Positions 27,877-36,738 of a stretch of 64,000 bases of DNA are shown here, in pieces. The notes under the pieces were generated by a model. It worked only from the letters and a program-made list of their open reading frames with translations, had not been told where the DNA came from and searched no databases. Numbering within the stretch: the first letter of the stretch is position 1; each line of letters starts with the position of its first letter. Origin of the DNA: an uncultured Bacilli bacterium (GTDB lineage Bacteria > Bacillota_I > Bacilli_A > RF39 > UBA660); the NCBI GenBank assembly GCA_934120635.1, contig CAKOUR010000010.1, forward strand, positions 4,829 to 68,828. Direction: 5' to 3'. The position numbers were made by a program, and so were the translations under genes.

Positions 27877-27906
27877 GAAAAAGAAAAAGTCTCCAATCAG
27901 AAACTT
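27877..27906 (-). terminator. Terminator of truA
   Basis: A 7-bp stem with one G-T pair (AAGTTTC/GAGACTT on the minus strand) is followed by TTTCTTTTT just after the truA stop. Confidence 0.7.
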
Positions 27907-27910
27907 TTCT

Positions 27911-28651
27911 TTAATAAAATACATTTCTTAAATATAATCCTTCTGGATTAGCCGTCTTACCAGCTTGCGTTCTATCTTCACTCTTTAAAATATCAATAAT
28001 CTCTTCACTACGTCTTTTTCCTTCACCAATTTCAATTAAAGTACCAACCATATTTCTAACCATATATCTTAAAAATCCTGTACCAATAAAAACTAAAGTA
28101 ATCTTATTAACATCTTTTAAATCACGAAGTAAATTTGTCTGAGATAAAGTTCTAACATAATCATCTTTTTCTTCATCAACCTTTGTAAAAGCCCTAAAGT
28201 TATGTGTCCCTTCCAAATACTTCATAGCCCGTTGCATCTCAACAACATCTAACTTCTTATTATGTTGATAAACATATTTTCTCTCTAAAGGATTATATTC
28301 TCCCATATTAATCTGATAAATATATTCTTTTCCCGTTGCATCAAACCTAGCATGAAAATTATCGGAAACCTCTTCAATATGCTTAATATAAATATCTTCT
28401 GGTAACATTGAATTCATACTATGAAGCAGTTTCTCAATATCCATTTTCTCTTCAAAATCAAAATGCGCTTTCTGATTTAACGCATGAACACCAGCATCTG
28501 TCCTACCCGTAGCTGTTATCTTAACCGCCTTATCCCCATTAATCTTTTTTAAAACACTTTCAATCTCTCCTTGAACAGTTCTTCCTTTAGGTTGTTTCTG
28601 ATAACCACGAAAATCACTGCCATCATAAGAAAATGTCATAAAATATCTCAT
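27911..28651 (-). CDS. truA: tRNA pseudouridine38-40 synthase
   Basis: A 246-residue enzyme making pseudouridine in the anticodon arm. The catalytic Asp is in TGRTDAGVHALNQ; YDGSDFRGYQKQP near the N-terminus, ARFDATGKEYIY and GTGFLRYMVRNMVGTL are all family motifs. It is complete and at normal length. Confidence 0.95.
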   Translation of the reverse strand: MRYFMTFSYDGSDFRGYQKQPKGRTVQGEIESVLKKINGDKAVKITATGRTDAGVHALNQKAHFDFEEKMDIEKLLHSMNSMLPEDIYIKHIEEVSDNFHARFDATGKEYIYQINMGEYNPLERKYVYQHNKKLDVVEMQRAMKYLEGTHNFRAFTKVDEEKDDYVRTLSQTNLLRDLKDVNKITLVFIGTGFLRYMVRNMVGTLIEIGEGKRRSEEIIDILKSEDRTQAGKTANPEGLYLRNVFY

Positions 28652-28873
28652 CTTTACTACCTCACTTTAATAATATAATCCCTTTTATTACAAAGACTAT
28701 TTTATCAAATCATACGCACATTTTCAATCATTTAGAACAATATTCTCAAAAGTTTACAATAAAAATACTAATCTTTTTTGATAACTTTAAATAAAGAAAA
28801 CACTTTTTAAATATTTTTCCAAATAGAAAAAAATTACTTTAATATATTTAAAATAGCATATCTATAGAGATAA

Positions 28874-29134
28874 AAAATATCATTCTCTAAAACCATAGTT
28901 TTCTCCAACAAACGTATTCAAAAAATATTTACCAAACAAAACAGTTGGATCTGTATTGCTTCTATCTTAATTGGCCTTCCTACCGGTTACTATTTAACCT
29001 CTTATCTATTCAAAGCTTGCTTAGACGAAAACTATAATTTTGGTGTCCATATTGAACTTTGGACTTATCTTGCCGCTGCTTTAGGTACCTATCTTGTTTC
29101 TTTCATCGTATCTCATTATCTTTCTAAAAAATAA
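28874..29134 (+). pseudogene. Relic of an FtsX-type ABC permease C-terminus
   Basis: Between truA and the next gene an open plus-strand frame without a start codon runs to a TAA at 29134. It encodes KTIVFSNKRIQKIF, then a membrane segment (SWICIASILIGLPTGYYL), an outside loop (ENYNFGVHIELWTY) and a final membrane segment ending SHYLSKK. That is the last two helices of an FtsX/MacB-like permease. In-frame stops lie directly upstream. Codons are slightly richer in G and C (GCC, ACC, GGT) than neighbours, so it may be acquired DNA. Confidence 0.65.
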
Positions 29135-29181
29135 ATACAATCGACACGGTTAGTAATCTAAAAGCAAATGAATAAAGAAAA

Positions 29182-29211
29182 AGAATTCTAATTATTTAGA
29201 GTTCTTTTTTT
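29182..29211 (+). terminator. Terminator behind the FtsX relic
   Basis: An imperfect stem (AGAATTCTAA/TTAGAGTTCT) is followed by seven T. It has outlived the permease gene it presumably served. Confidence 0.7.
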
Positions 29212-29339
29212 ACTTAAAATACTTATCTCTTACCTTCCCTCATATATATTTACAAATTAAAATGTAAATAAAATAAAAAGAAATAAATAATTAAAAGACA
29301 AAGAATACACTTTATGATAAAATTAGAATAAAGGAAGGA

Positions 29340-29912
29340 ATGAGTAAAATAATGGAGGTACAAATTCATAAAAAAAATTTAAAGCTATGGCTATTACTTA
29401 TATTTTTTTGTCCTATTATATTAACTATTGTAATGATTTTACAATGGGATAAAGATAATTCAATATTAATGAGTATAATTATTGGAGTAATCTGGTTACT
29501 TGCAATTATTATTGCTACTAATTCCATAAAAGAAGCAAAAAATAATCCCTACCCATTTTTCTATTTGGTAGACTATAATACATTACTAAAATATATGAAA
29601 AGTGATGATGAATTTTGCTTTCAACATAATCTTGAAGCTAGTTTTCATTTCTATTTATACAAAAATTCTCAAAAAATAGAAATACAATCATGGCATTTTA
29701 CAGATAATAATCAAAAAAATATATATTATTACAACAAAGAAGAATTTAATAATCTAGATGATTTAGTTAACCAAAGATTAAAAGAGCTTAATTCCCCAAT
29801 TTTAATAGAATTAATTGATGGAGATAACGTAATGCTTAATCATTATAAAAAAGAACATCCTGAATTAAATATTATAGATTATATTGAAAATAAACATTAC
29901 TTAGACCAATAA
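29340..29912 (+). CDS. Two-helix membrane protein of unknown function
   Basis: A 190-residue protein: two hydrophobic segments (about 17-36 and 43-62), then a cytoplasmic or outer domain rich in Asn, Tyr and Lys, with a SWHFTDNNQK stretch. AAGGAAGG lies just before the first ATG; an internal ATG at 29352 is a weaker alternative. A TATGATAAAAT element 15-25 bp upstream may be the -10. It is a solitary plus-strand gene with its own terminator. I recognise no family. Confidence 0.7.
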   Translation: MSKIMEVQIHKKNLKLWLLLIFFCPIILTIVMILQWDKDNSILMSIIIGVIWLLAIIIATNSIKEAKNNPYPFFYLVDYNTLLKYMKSDDEFCFQHNLEASFHFYLYKNSQKIEIQSWHFTDNNQKNIYYYNKEEFNNLDDLVNQRLKELNSPILIELIDGDNVMLNHYKKEHPELNIIDYIENKHYLDQ

Positions 29913-29920
29913 TTTAAAAG

Positions 29921-29955
29921 GAGCAATTACCTAAAAAAGTAACTGCTCTTTTTTT
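29921..29955 (+). terminator. Terminator of the two-helix membrane protein gene
   Basis: A 10-bp stem with one mismatch (GAGCAATTAC/GTAACTGCTC) is followed by seven T. Confidence 0.9.
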
Positions 29956-29977
29956 GCTTTTTAAATAATACATAATC

Positions 29978-30790
29978 TCATATCTTTAAATCTTCATTAT
30001 CTAATTTATTATCTTTTCCTAACAATAAATTTTCAAAAAACATCATTAAATATTTATTATCAGCTTTTATTCCTTTACTATAATTCGTATAATTTGCCCT
30101 AACAAGTGCATTCCTAAAATATTTTGAATTATCCTTAAATAATTCATTATTTACCTTAAATCCCATACTAATTAAGTATTTTTGAATAAAAATTGCAGTT
30201 GTCCTCGTATTTCCTTCTTGAAAAGGATGTACCTGCCATATTCTAGAAGTAAATTCACAAATTCTATTTATTAACTGAGCCTTATTCATATCAAAATAAT
30301 CTTGTCCCTTTTCTTCTTGAAAATCATACCGCAAAGTTTCCTCTATCATATCATAAGATTGATAATTAACAGTATCGCCATTTAAAATAGATTCGTCTTT
30401 TGTCATATTATACAAACGAAAAACTCCTGGATTATACTTTTTATTATCCAAATGATAAAATAATCTTTGATGATAATTTTTCAAAGTCAAATAATCAAAC
30501 CGAAAAGACTTATTATTTAAGATTTCATATATAGCTGTAGCCACTTCATCAGCCTCTTCTTCATCATCGTCAATATGATTATCACTATTTTTTTTGTAAT
30601 AAGATGTAATTTCTTCTTGAACCTGATAATATGTTTTTTTCCCATTAATATGTTCTTGAGATAACTCAACCATATACCGAGAAGGTTTCAATCCATCAAC
30701 ATCTTGTAATCCAAAAGCAATATTCCAATATAATTGTTTTATCACAGGACTTTTTTCATCTTCTACTTTATCATAAGTAATTTCATTCAT
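29978..30790 (-). CDS. Fic-family protein (AMP transferase fold) with N-terminal antitoxin-like region
   Basis: A 270-residue protein with the Fic motif HPFQEGNTRTTA (catalytic His first) around residue 191 and the upstream beta-hairpin GVFRLYNMTK. The N-terminal 60 residues (GLQDVDGLKPSRYMVELSQ followed by an ING-containing turn) resemble VbhA-like antitoxin domains, suggesting a self-inhibited single-chain form. A clean S/T-x3-E-G/N inhibitory motif is not evident. Fic enzymes usually attach AMP to a target hydroxyl. AAGGAGG precedes the ATG. It lies alone between a membrane gene and murF, and could be a toxin module or a regulator. Confidence 0.88.
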   Translation of the reverse strand: MNEITYDKVEDEKSPVIKQLYWNIAFGLQDVDGLKPSRYMVELSQEHINGKKTYYQVQEEITSYYKKNSDNHIDDDEEEADEVATAIYEILNNKSFRFDYLTLKNYHQRLFYHLDNKKYNPGVFRLYNMTKDESILNGDTVNYQSYDMIEETLRYDFQEEKGQDYFDMNKAQLINRICEFTSRIWQVHPFQEGNTRTTAIFIQKYLISMGFKVNNELFKDNSKYFRNALVRANYTNYSKGIKADNKYLMMFFENLLLGKDNKLDNEDLKI

Positions 30791-30848
30791 TAAAATACCT
30801 CCTTATAAAAAAATATCTATTTAAAAGTTTAATCTTTATCAGTATTTT

Positions 30849-32219
30849 TTATAAATTAACCAAACAATCAACAACGTTCACTAAATGTATTCCATGAGAT
30901 CCCTTAACTAAAATAATATCATCTTCTCTTACCAAATCTTTTAGTAAAGAATAACATTCTTCTTCAGAAGAAAAATGGTAAACATCCTCTTTATTCATCC
31001 CAAGTTCTATTACTCTTTTATCAATTTCACAAGATAACTCTCCAACGGTAATTAATTTATCAATCTTATTATAAATAACCGCATCTCCTAAATCATAATG
31101 AAGCCGTTCTCCATATTCTCCAAGTTCTAGCATATCTCCTAAAATAGCAATTCTTCTCTTATCTTTGATTTGTCCTAATAAATTTAAAGAAGAAACCATA
31201 GAATCATAATTAGCATTATAAGTATCATCAATAATCGTAATTCCACTTTTACTTATCTTTTTCTCTAATCGATGACTAGATAAATGAAAATGAGAAATTC
31301 CCTTCTTAATCAATTCATCATCAATCTTAAAAATTTTTCCTATAGCATACGCCATCAAAGCATTATAAACATAAGCCTTACCACCTACATTAACCAAAAC
31401 AGAAGAACACTTATTTATGATATCAAAACAACTACTAAAAGCATCACTATTAATAATCTTTGCTTGATTTTCACTATCTTCATCAATAGAAATAACCCTT
31501 ACATCATACTTATTTCTTAACTTAGGAACAACTGAAGATAACATATCATTATCTCCATTTAATACAACCTGATTTCCTTTTAAACCATCTAATATTTCTA
31601 ACTTAGCCTTTAAAATATTTTCTCTACTTCCTAAATTACCAATATGAGCCGTCCCTACATTCGTAATCACTGCAACATCAGGCATAGCAATAGAACTAAG
31701 TAAATGAATTTCTCCTAAATGATTCATCCCCATTTCAACAACAAGAATCTCATCATCTTCCTTTAAACTTAAAATCGTAATAGGAACTCCAATATGATTA
31801 TTATAATTTCCACTCGTTTTATGAACAAGATATTTTGTTTCTAAAACACTAGCAATCAAATCCTTACAACTAGTCTTTCCAACACTACCAGTAATTGCAA
31901 CAACATACCCCTTAAATCTTCTTCTTACCTCTCGAGCTAACTCTTGAATACATTTTAAAGTATCTTCTACTACAACAATAGTAGCGTCCCCATAAGTATT
32001 TTCATCATACTCTTTATCTAATATACAGACACTAGCTCCATTTTCAATGGCATTTAAATAATAATCACTACCATCAGCCTTCTCTCCCTTTAATCCAACA
32101 TAAACATCCCCTTTTTCTACTTTTCTACTATCAATACAAAAATTCTCTAATTTTTGATGAAGTTCACCACAAATAAGTTTTCCTCCACATAACTCAATAA
32201 TATCAGATACTCTAATCAC
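30849..32219 (-). CDS. murF: UDP-MurNAc-tripeptide D-alanyl-D-alanine ligase
   Basis: A 456-residue Mur ligase adding D-Ala-D-Ala to the tripeptide precursor. N-terminal domain DSRKVEKGDVYVGLKG, P-loop VVAITGSVGKTSCKD, then GNYNNHIGVP, VEMGMNHLGEI, NVGTAHIGNLGS and DDTYNANYDSM (substrate and ATP sites). It starts with GTG at 32219 after AGGTGAT, 8 bp after the murE stop. Confidence 0.95.
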   Translation of the reverse strand: MIRVSDIIELCGGKLICGELHQKLENFCIDSRKVEKGDVYVGLKGEKADGSDYYLNAIENGASVCILDKEYDENTYGDATIVVVEDTLKCIQELAREVRRRFKGYVVAITGSVGKTSCKDLIASVLETKYLVHKTSGNYNNHIGVPITILSLKEDDEILVVEMGMNHLGEIHLLSSIAMPDVAVITNVGTAHIGNLGSRENILKAKLEILDGLKGNQVVLNGDNDMLSSVVPKLRNKYDVRVISIDEDSENQAKIINSDAFSSCFDIINKCSSVLVNVGGKAYVYNALMAYAIGKIFKIDDELIKKGISHFHLSSHRLEKKISKSGITIIDDTYNANYDSMVSSLNLLGQIKDKRRIAILGDMLELGEYGERLHYDLGDAVIYNKIDKLITVGELSCEIDKRVIELGMNKEDVYHFSSEEECYSLLKDLVREDDIILVKGSHGIHLVNVVDCLVNL

Positions 32220-32227
32220 ATTATCAC

Positions 32228-33721
32228 CTACAATATAATTCCTAATTCCTTCTTTTTCTCTTCACTCATCTCATCAATAATCTCTTTAATAATCACTCTC
32301 TCATCAAAAGGATACCTTACCCCATTAATTTCTTGATAATCTTCATGACCTTTTCCTAAAATCAAAATCACATCTCCATCTTTAGCATTTTCAATACTAT
32401 AGCGAATAGCTTCTTTTCTATTATCAATTATGATATATTTTCCATCCGTCTTCTTCATTCCAACCAAAATATCTTCAATAATTTTACTATTATCCTCATA
32501 TCTTGGATTATCTGCTGTTAAAATACTAAAATCAGAATACTTACCACTAATCTCACCACAATCAAATCTTCTCTGACGACTACGATTTCCTCCACAACCA
32601 AATACTGTAACAATTCTACTAGGCTTACTCTCTCGAACAGTCTTTAACACATTCTCCATAGCAATTCCCTGATAAGCATAATCAATTACCACACTAAACT
32701 TTGAAGAAACAGGAACACTCTCCATTCTTCCCTTAACTTTAACTACCTCTAAAGCCCTCTTCATATCAGAAATAGATACCCCAAGTAAATCACAAACACT
32801 AATCGCAGCTAAAGCATTATAAGCCGTAAATGTACCCAAAATACTAACCATAAAAGTATCTTGAATCTTACCATCAGTCTCCATCTCTATCCCAGTAAAG
32901 CCATTTTTAATTACATTCGCGCATTCTACCAAGCGATAATTAGCCCTACTATCTTTTCCATAATAATACTTATCACAAGTAGTTCCTTCCATCATATCAG
33001 TAGCATATTCACTATCTAAATTAAAAATACCTACCTTACATTGCTTAAACAATAAACTCTTACAATACTTATAATCATTAAAACTCTCATGCTCATCACC
33101 ACCAACATGATCTAAACTAAGATTCGTAAATATTGCATAATCAAAAATCACATTTACCCATCTTTTTAACTTCAAAGATTGACTAGATACTTCCATTACT
33201 AAATAATGAACTCCATGATCTAACATCTCTCTCATATATTTAAATACATCATAAGACTCAGGAGAAGTATTCATCGTATGATAAAATTTATCTAAATAAA
33301 ACACGCCCATCGTCCCAATCAAACCACATTCTCTTCCTGAAATATTCAAAATATGTTGAATCATCGTACTAGAAGTTGTCTTCCCTTTAGTACCAGTAAT
33401 CGCAATCGTAGTCATCTCCTTATCTGGATAGCCAAACAAAGTACGAGATAAAATCGATAAATCAACCCTTGTATCTTTTAACTTAATCACTGTAATATCT
33501 TTACTTACCGTAACATCATGTTCTACCGCAATAACTTGACATCCATTCTCTATCGCCGCATCAATGTAATCATGCCCATCAACCCGAAAGCCCACTAAAG
33601 CCATAAACATAACCCCGTCCTGTGCTTTTCTAGAATCATAAGCAATATCACTTATCTCTATATCTAAGTTTCCTTGTACCAATTCATAATCTACATCTTT
33701 AAGTAATTCTCTTAATTTCAT
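32228..33721 (-). CDS. murE: UDP-MurNAc-Ala-Glu meso-diaminopimelate ligase
   Basis: A 497-residue Mur ligase. P-loop AITGTKGKTTSSTM, then LIGTMGVFY, NTSPESYDVF, MEVSSQSLKLKRW and FTNLSLDHVG. The acceptor-specificity loop reads TADNPRYED: the DNPR form that accepts meso-diaminopimelate, not the L-Lys form. This says the wall is of the A1-gamma type, as in spore-forming Bacilli. It is the first gene of a two-gene murE-murF operon. Confidence 0.95.
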   Translation of the reverse strand: MKLRELLKDVDYELVQGNLDIEISDIAYDSRKAQDGVMFMALVGFRVDGHDYIDAAIENGCQVIAVEHDVTVSKDITVIKLKDTRVDLSILSRTLFGYPDKEMTTIAITGTKGKTTSSTMIQHILNISGRECGLIGTMGVFYLDKFYHTMNTSPESYDVFKYMREMLDHGVHYLVMEVSSQSLKLKRWVNVIFDYAIFTNLSLDHVGGDEHESFNDYKYCKSLLFKQCKVGIFNLDSEYATDMMEGTTCDKYYYGKDSRANYRLVECANVIKNGFTGIEMETDGKIQDTFMVSILGTFTAYNALAAISVCDLLGVSISDMKRALEVVKVKGRMESVPVSSKFSVVIDYAYQGIAMENVLKTVRESKPSRIVTVFGCGGNRSRQRRFDCGEISGKYSDFSILTADNPRYEDNSKIIEDILVGMKKTDGKYIIIDNRKEAIRYSIENAKDGDVILILGKGHEDYQEINGVRYPFDERVIIKEIIDEMSEEKKKELGIIL

Positions 33722-33794
33722 TTCTATCTCCCCATTTCTTTCTTTATTATACTAAACTTATTTCCTTTTCTCCACCATTTTCTTTTATTTAACA

Positions 33795-33815
33795 AAAATA
33801 CTTATTCAGTATTTT
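33795..33815 (-). terminator. Terminator of the SLC1-type transporter, TACTTA type
   Basis: An 8-bp stem (AAAATACT/AGTATTTT) with a 5-nt loop, followed on the minus strand by TTTTTG. Confidence 0.75.
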
Positions 33816-33836
33816 ACAAAAAGAAAAAGAAAACGC

Positions 33837-35090
33837 CTAAGACTTTTCCTTCTTCATCCAATCTTTTCCATCCACAATCCGAGAAACCAACATAGAAGAA
33901 CTTGTATCTCCAACAACATTCAAAACCGTCGCTGGAGCATCAATAATTGTCGCAATAATTGTCAAAATTGGTAAACAAGACATTGAATAACCAAGCAAAC
34001 TAATAATCAAACTCTCAGATATCGTTCCTCCTCCAATCGGAACTGCTGTCACAAGCAAAGTAGAAATTAAAGCAATCCCTACTACCTTAAGCATCATATC
34101 CATATCAAACGTACCCCCTTCGAATAAGTACACCAAAAACATAATTTTAAAAACACTACCAATAATAGAACCATCTTTATGAAAACTAGTCCCCATAGGA
34201 ATAACAGCCTCTGCTATATCACTAGGAACACCAATTTTCTTTGCCGTATCAATATTAACAGGAATACAAGCCGCAGAAGAACAAGTAGCAAGAGAAGTTA
34301 ATGTTGTAGGAAGCACATTTTTCCAAAAAACTCTTACCCCCTTCTTTCCAGCCGACAAATAAGCATAAAATGTATAAACAACAAAATAAAATACAATTGC
34401 TACCAATAAATATAAAACAAAACTCTTAACATAAGACTGTGCTATACTACTACCAAACTCCCCAACCATAACAGCAAAATAACAACCAAGTCCAACAGGT
34501 GCATACACCATAATCAAATCCACAAACTTTAAAATAATTTCATTAAAGGAACACAATACTTCTAAAGCCTTTTCCCCTTTTTTTCCAGATTTTCGAATAG
34601 AAAAACCAAATAAACAAGCAAAACAAACAATCGCAATAATATGCTCTTTTGATAATAATTTAGAAAAATCATCTACACTAATAAGTTCAGCCGTACGACT
34701 CAAAAGATCTAAAGAAACATCTTCCTCCTTTGTATCAACAACCAAACTCTTTTTAATCAAATTACCATCTTGTACATCTACTAATCTAAAAATTTTAGTA
34801 CTAACAACACCAACACAAACAGCAACCAAAGAAGTAAAAACAAACACACAAACAATAGTCTTAATAATCTTACCAATTCTCTTAGGTTCCTTCATTTTTG
34901 CTATCGTAGTAGTAATCGTAAGAAAAATTAAAGGAACAATACTAACTAAAAGTAAATTCAAAAATACTTCCCCAAAAGGAGCGAATACCTTAGCTTTACT
35001 CCCCATCACTAACCCTACTATTCCACCAATAATAATCGCCAAAATCAAAATAATTGTTGACCGATAATTCTTAAAAATTTTCTTCATCAT
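33837..35090 (-). CDS. Dicarboxylate/amino acid:cation symporter (SLC1/DAACS)
   Basis: A 417-residue transporter with about eight membrane segments. The re-entrant and ligand-binding signatures are present: a serine-rich turn (TCSSAACIPVN), PMGTSFHKDG in place of the NMDGT ion motif, and DAPATVLNVVGDTSSSMLVSR in the last helix. It most likely takes up an amino acid or dicarboxylate with Na+ or H+; specificity is not readable. The ATG at 35090 or the adjacent ATG at 35087 follows GAGGG; the longer upstream frame adds an unrelated Cys-rich leader and is rejected. Confidence 0.9.
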   Translation of the reverse strand: MMKKIFKNYRSTIILILAIIIGGIVGLVMGSKAKVFAPFGEVFLNLLLVSIVPLIFLTITTTIAKMKEPKRIGKIIKTIVCVFVFTSLVAVCVGVVSTKIFRLVDVQDGNLIKKSLVVDTKEEDVSLDLLSRTAELISVDDFSKLLSKEHIIAIVCFACLFGFSIRKSGKKGEKALEVLCSFNEIILKFVDLIMVYAPVGLGCYFAVMVGEFGSSIAQSYVKSFVLYLLVAIVFYFVVYTFYAYLSAGKKGVRVFWKNVLPTTLTSLATCSSAACIPVNIDTAKKIGVPSDIAEAVIPMGTSFHKDGSIIGSVFKIMFLVYLFEGGTFDMDMMLKVVGIALISTLLVTAVPIGGGTISESLIISLLGYSMSCLPILTIIATIIDAPATVLNVVGDTSSSMLVSRIVDGKDWMKKEKS

Positions 35091-35147
35091 TCTTCCCTCT
35101 TTCTTAATAACATTATACGCTTGACAAAAAAAGAGTGCTACCTTGTA

Positions 35148-35187
35148 AAATCCACATAAAAATTGTATTTTCCACACAAAATCCACA
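35148..35187 (+). promoter_or_regulatory. Three phased DnaA-box-like 9-mers before the Sel1-repeat gene
   Basis: AAATCCACA (35148-35156), TTTTCCACA (35168-35176) and AAATCCACA (35179-35187) lie in the same orientation at 20- and 11-bp steps, close to whole helical turns. Each differs from the DnaA consensus TTATCCACA by one or two bases. A TATAAT at 35197-35202 and AGGAGG follow, so they sit upstream of a promoter. Confidence 0.4.
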
Positions 35188-35221
35188 AATATTTTGTATA
35201 ATCAAGATAAGGAGGAAAATA

Positions 35222-36733
35222 ATGAAACAATACATTAAAATGAATAATAATAACAATCATCTATCTCTAGGAAATACTTGCCGTATCATCAAACAACTAA
35301 GTACCAAAAAAAATATTGCTACCCAAACAGATATCTTTTGCGCTATCTTCAATATAGAAAACGCTAATGACTCAACTGTTAATAATTATTGTATTGGTTG
35401 CCGTTCAATTGGAGAAGAATACAAAAAAATTTATATAGAGATAAAAAATCAAACGCAACCATTTATCCCTATCCTAAATAACCTATTATTTATCTTAGGC
35501 CTTCCCTATCAAGAAAAACAATCTAAAGAAACACTAAATCAAAATGAAACCTTAAAAATATTATCCCAAAAACTATATAACCTAGCTAAAAACGATCGAA
35601 GTATTTTACCAGAAAAACAAAACCAAATCTATAAGTATTTCAAAGAAAATAACTACATAGAATGCTTAAAACTAATATTTATAATTATCATACTAGAAAA
35701 AAAACAACCTATTTATATAGAAGACATTGTCAAAAATACTATTGAAAGTATCTTAAACAACACAAAAATCTCTTTAAACGAACTAGAAAATTTCTTGCAA
35801 ATCCAATTCAACGACGGCCTAAATTACAACTATTCCCTAAAAAAACTAGCCAAAGAAAATAACGCTTACGCCTGCTTTGAAATAGGACTAATGGAATATA
35901 ACGGAGAATTTTCAGGAACACCCAACTATGAAAAAAGTTATACCTACTTTAAAACAGCCGCTAATCAAAATCACCCCAGAGCAAATTACCTAATCGCAAA
36001 AATGCTATTAGAAGGAAAAATTGGAACCCAATCTAACGAAGATATAACACTTGCTTATCATTACCTAAAAACAGCAGAAAGTCTAGGAAATATTGCTGCT
36101 CTAAACCAATTAGGACTATACTACAAAAATAACAAAAAAGATAACCAGAAAGCCATAGAATACTTTAAAAAAGCAGTTTCCTATAAGTATCCTTATGCCC
36201 TCAATAATCTTGGAAAACTTGCTGAACAAGAAAACAACCATACTCTTGCCCTATCTTACTATGAAAAAAGTGCCAACTTAGAAGAAAGTTGGGCCTTAAA
36301 TAAAACAGCAGAATACTATAGACAAGGAATCCATTGCCAAAAAGACTTACAAAAAGCTTACTTCTACTACACAAAAGCCCTAAATGTTCCCCTAAAACTA
36401 CAAAACAACTATGCCAAATACAACCTTGCCAAATACTTCTACCTAAACGGATGCTACGAAATAGAAATCGAAAAAAATACAAAAAAAGCACTCTCTTTAC
36501 TAGAAGATGCTTCAAACCATAATCTACTAGAAGCAAAAATCGAACTACTCACTTATTACACTAAAAACTATTTTCAAACTAAAGATAAAAATACCTTAAC
36601 AAAAATCAATCAACTATTAACAGAAATCGAAAATCACCCTCTATACACAACGCAAACAAAAAAAGATATTGAAACTACAATTATCAATATCAAACAAAAA
36701 GAAAAAGTAAATAGAAAACTCTTTCAAGAATAA
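35222..36733 (+). CDS. Sel1/TPR-repeat protein
   Basis: A 503-residue cytoplasmic protein. Residues about 1-210 are an uncharacterised helical domain (LGNTCRIIKQLSTKKNIATQ, then IGCRSIGEEYKKIY). From about 215 on, Sel1-like repeats occur: ACFEIGLMEYNGEF, ANYLIAKMLLEGKIG, AALNQLGLYYKNN, ALNNLGKLAEQENN, ALNKTAEYYRQGIH and KYNLAKYFYLNG. Such repeats bind proteins; no enzyme motif is seen. The ATG at 35222 follows AAGGAGG; the frame extends upstream but without support. The two N-terminal Cys in CIGC could bind metal. Role unknown. Confidence 0.85.
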   Translation: MKQYIKMNNNNNHLSLGNTCRIIKQLSTKKNIATQTDIFCAIFNIENANDSTVNNYCIGCRSIGEEYKKIYIEIKNQTQPFIPILNNLLFILGLPYQEKQSKETLNQNETLKILSQKLYNLAKNDRSILPEKQNQIYKYFKENNYIECLKLIFIIIILEKKQPIYIEDIVKNTIESILNNTKISLNELENFLQIQFNDGLNYNYSLKKLAKENNAYACFEIGLMEYNGEFSGTPNYEKSYTYFKTAANQNHPRANYLIAKMLLEGKIGTQSNEDITLAYHYLKTAESLGNIAALNQLGLYYKNNKKDNQKAIEYFKKAVSYKYPYALNNLGKLAEQENNHTLALSYYEKSANLEESWALNKTAEYYRQGIHCQKDLQKAYFYYTKALNVPLKLQNNYAKYNLAKYFYLNGCYEIEIEKNTKKALSLLEDASNHNLLEAKIELLTYYTKNYFQTKDKNTLTKINQLLTEIENHPLYTTQTKKDIETTIINIKQKEKVNRKLFQE

Positions 36734-36738
36734 TCTAT

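Noticed and set aside
35131..35142. Possible CIRCE heat-shock operator (GAGTGCTA)
   Set aside because: Only one half-site is present; the partner TTAGCACTC at 9-bp spacing is absent.
36201..36536. 111-codon minus-strand frame inside the Sel1-repeat gene
   Set aside because: It is antisense to clear Sel1 repeats and reflects their codon pattern.
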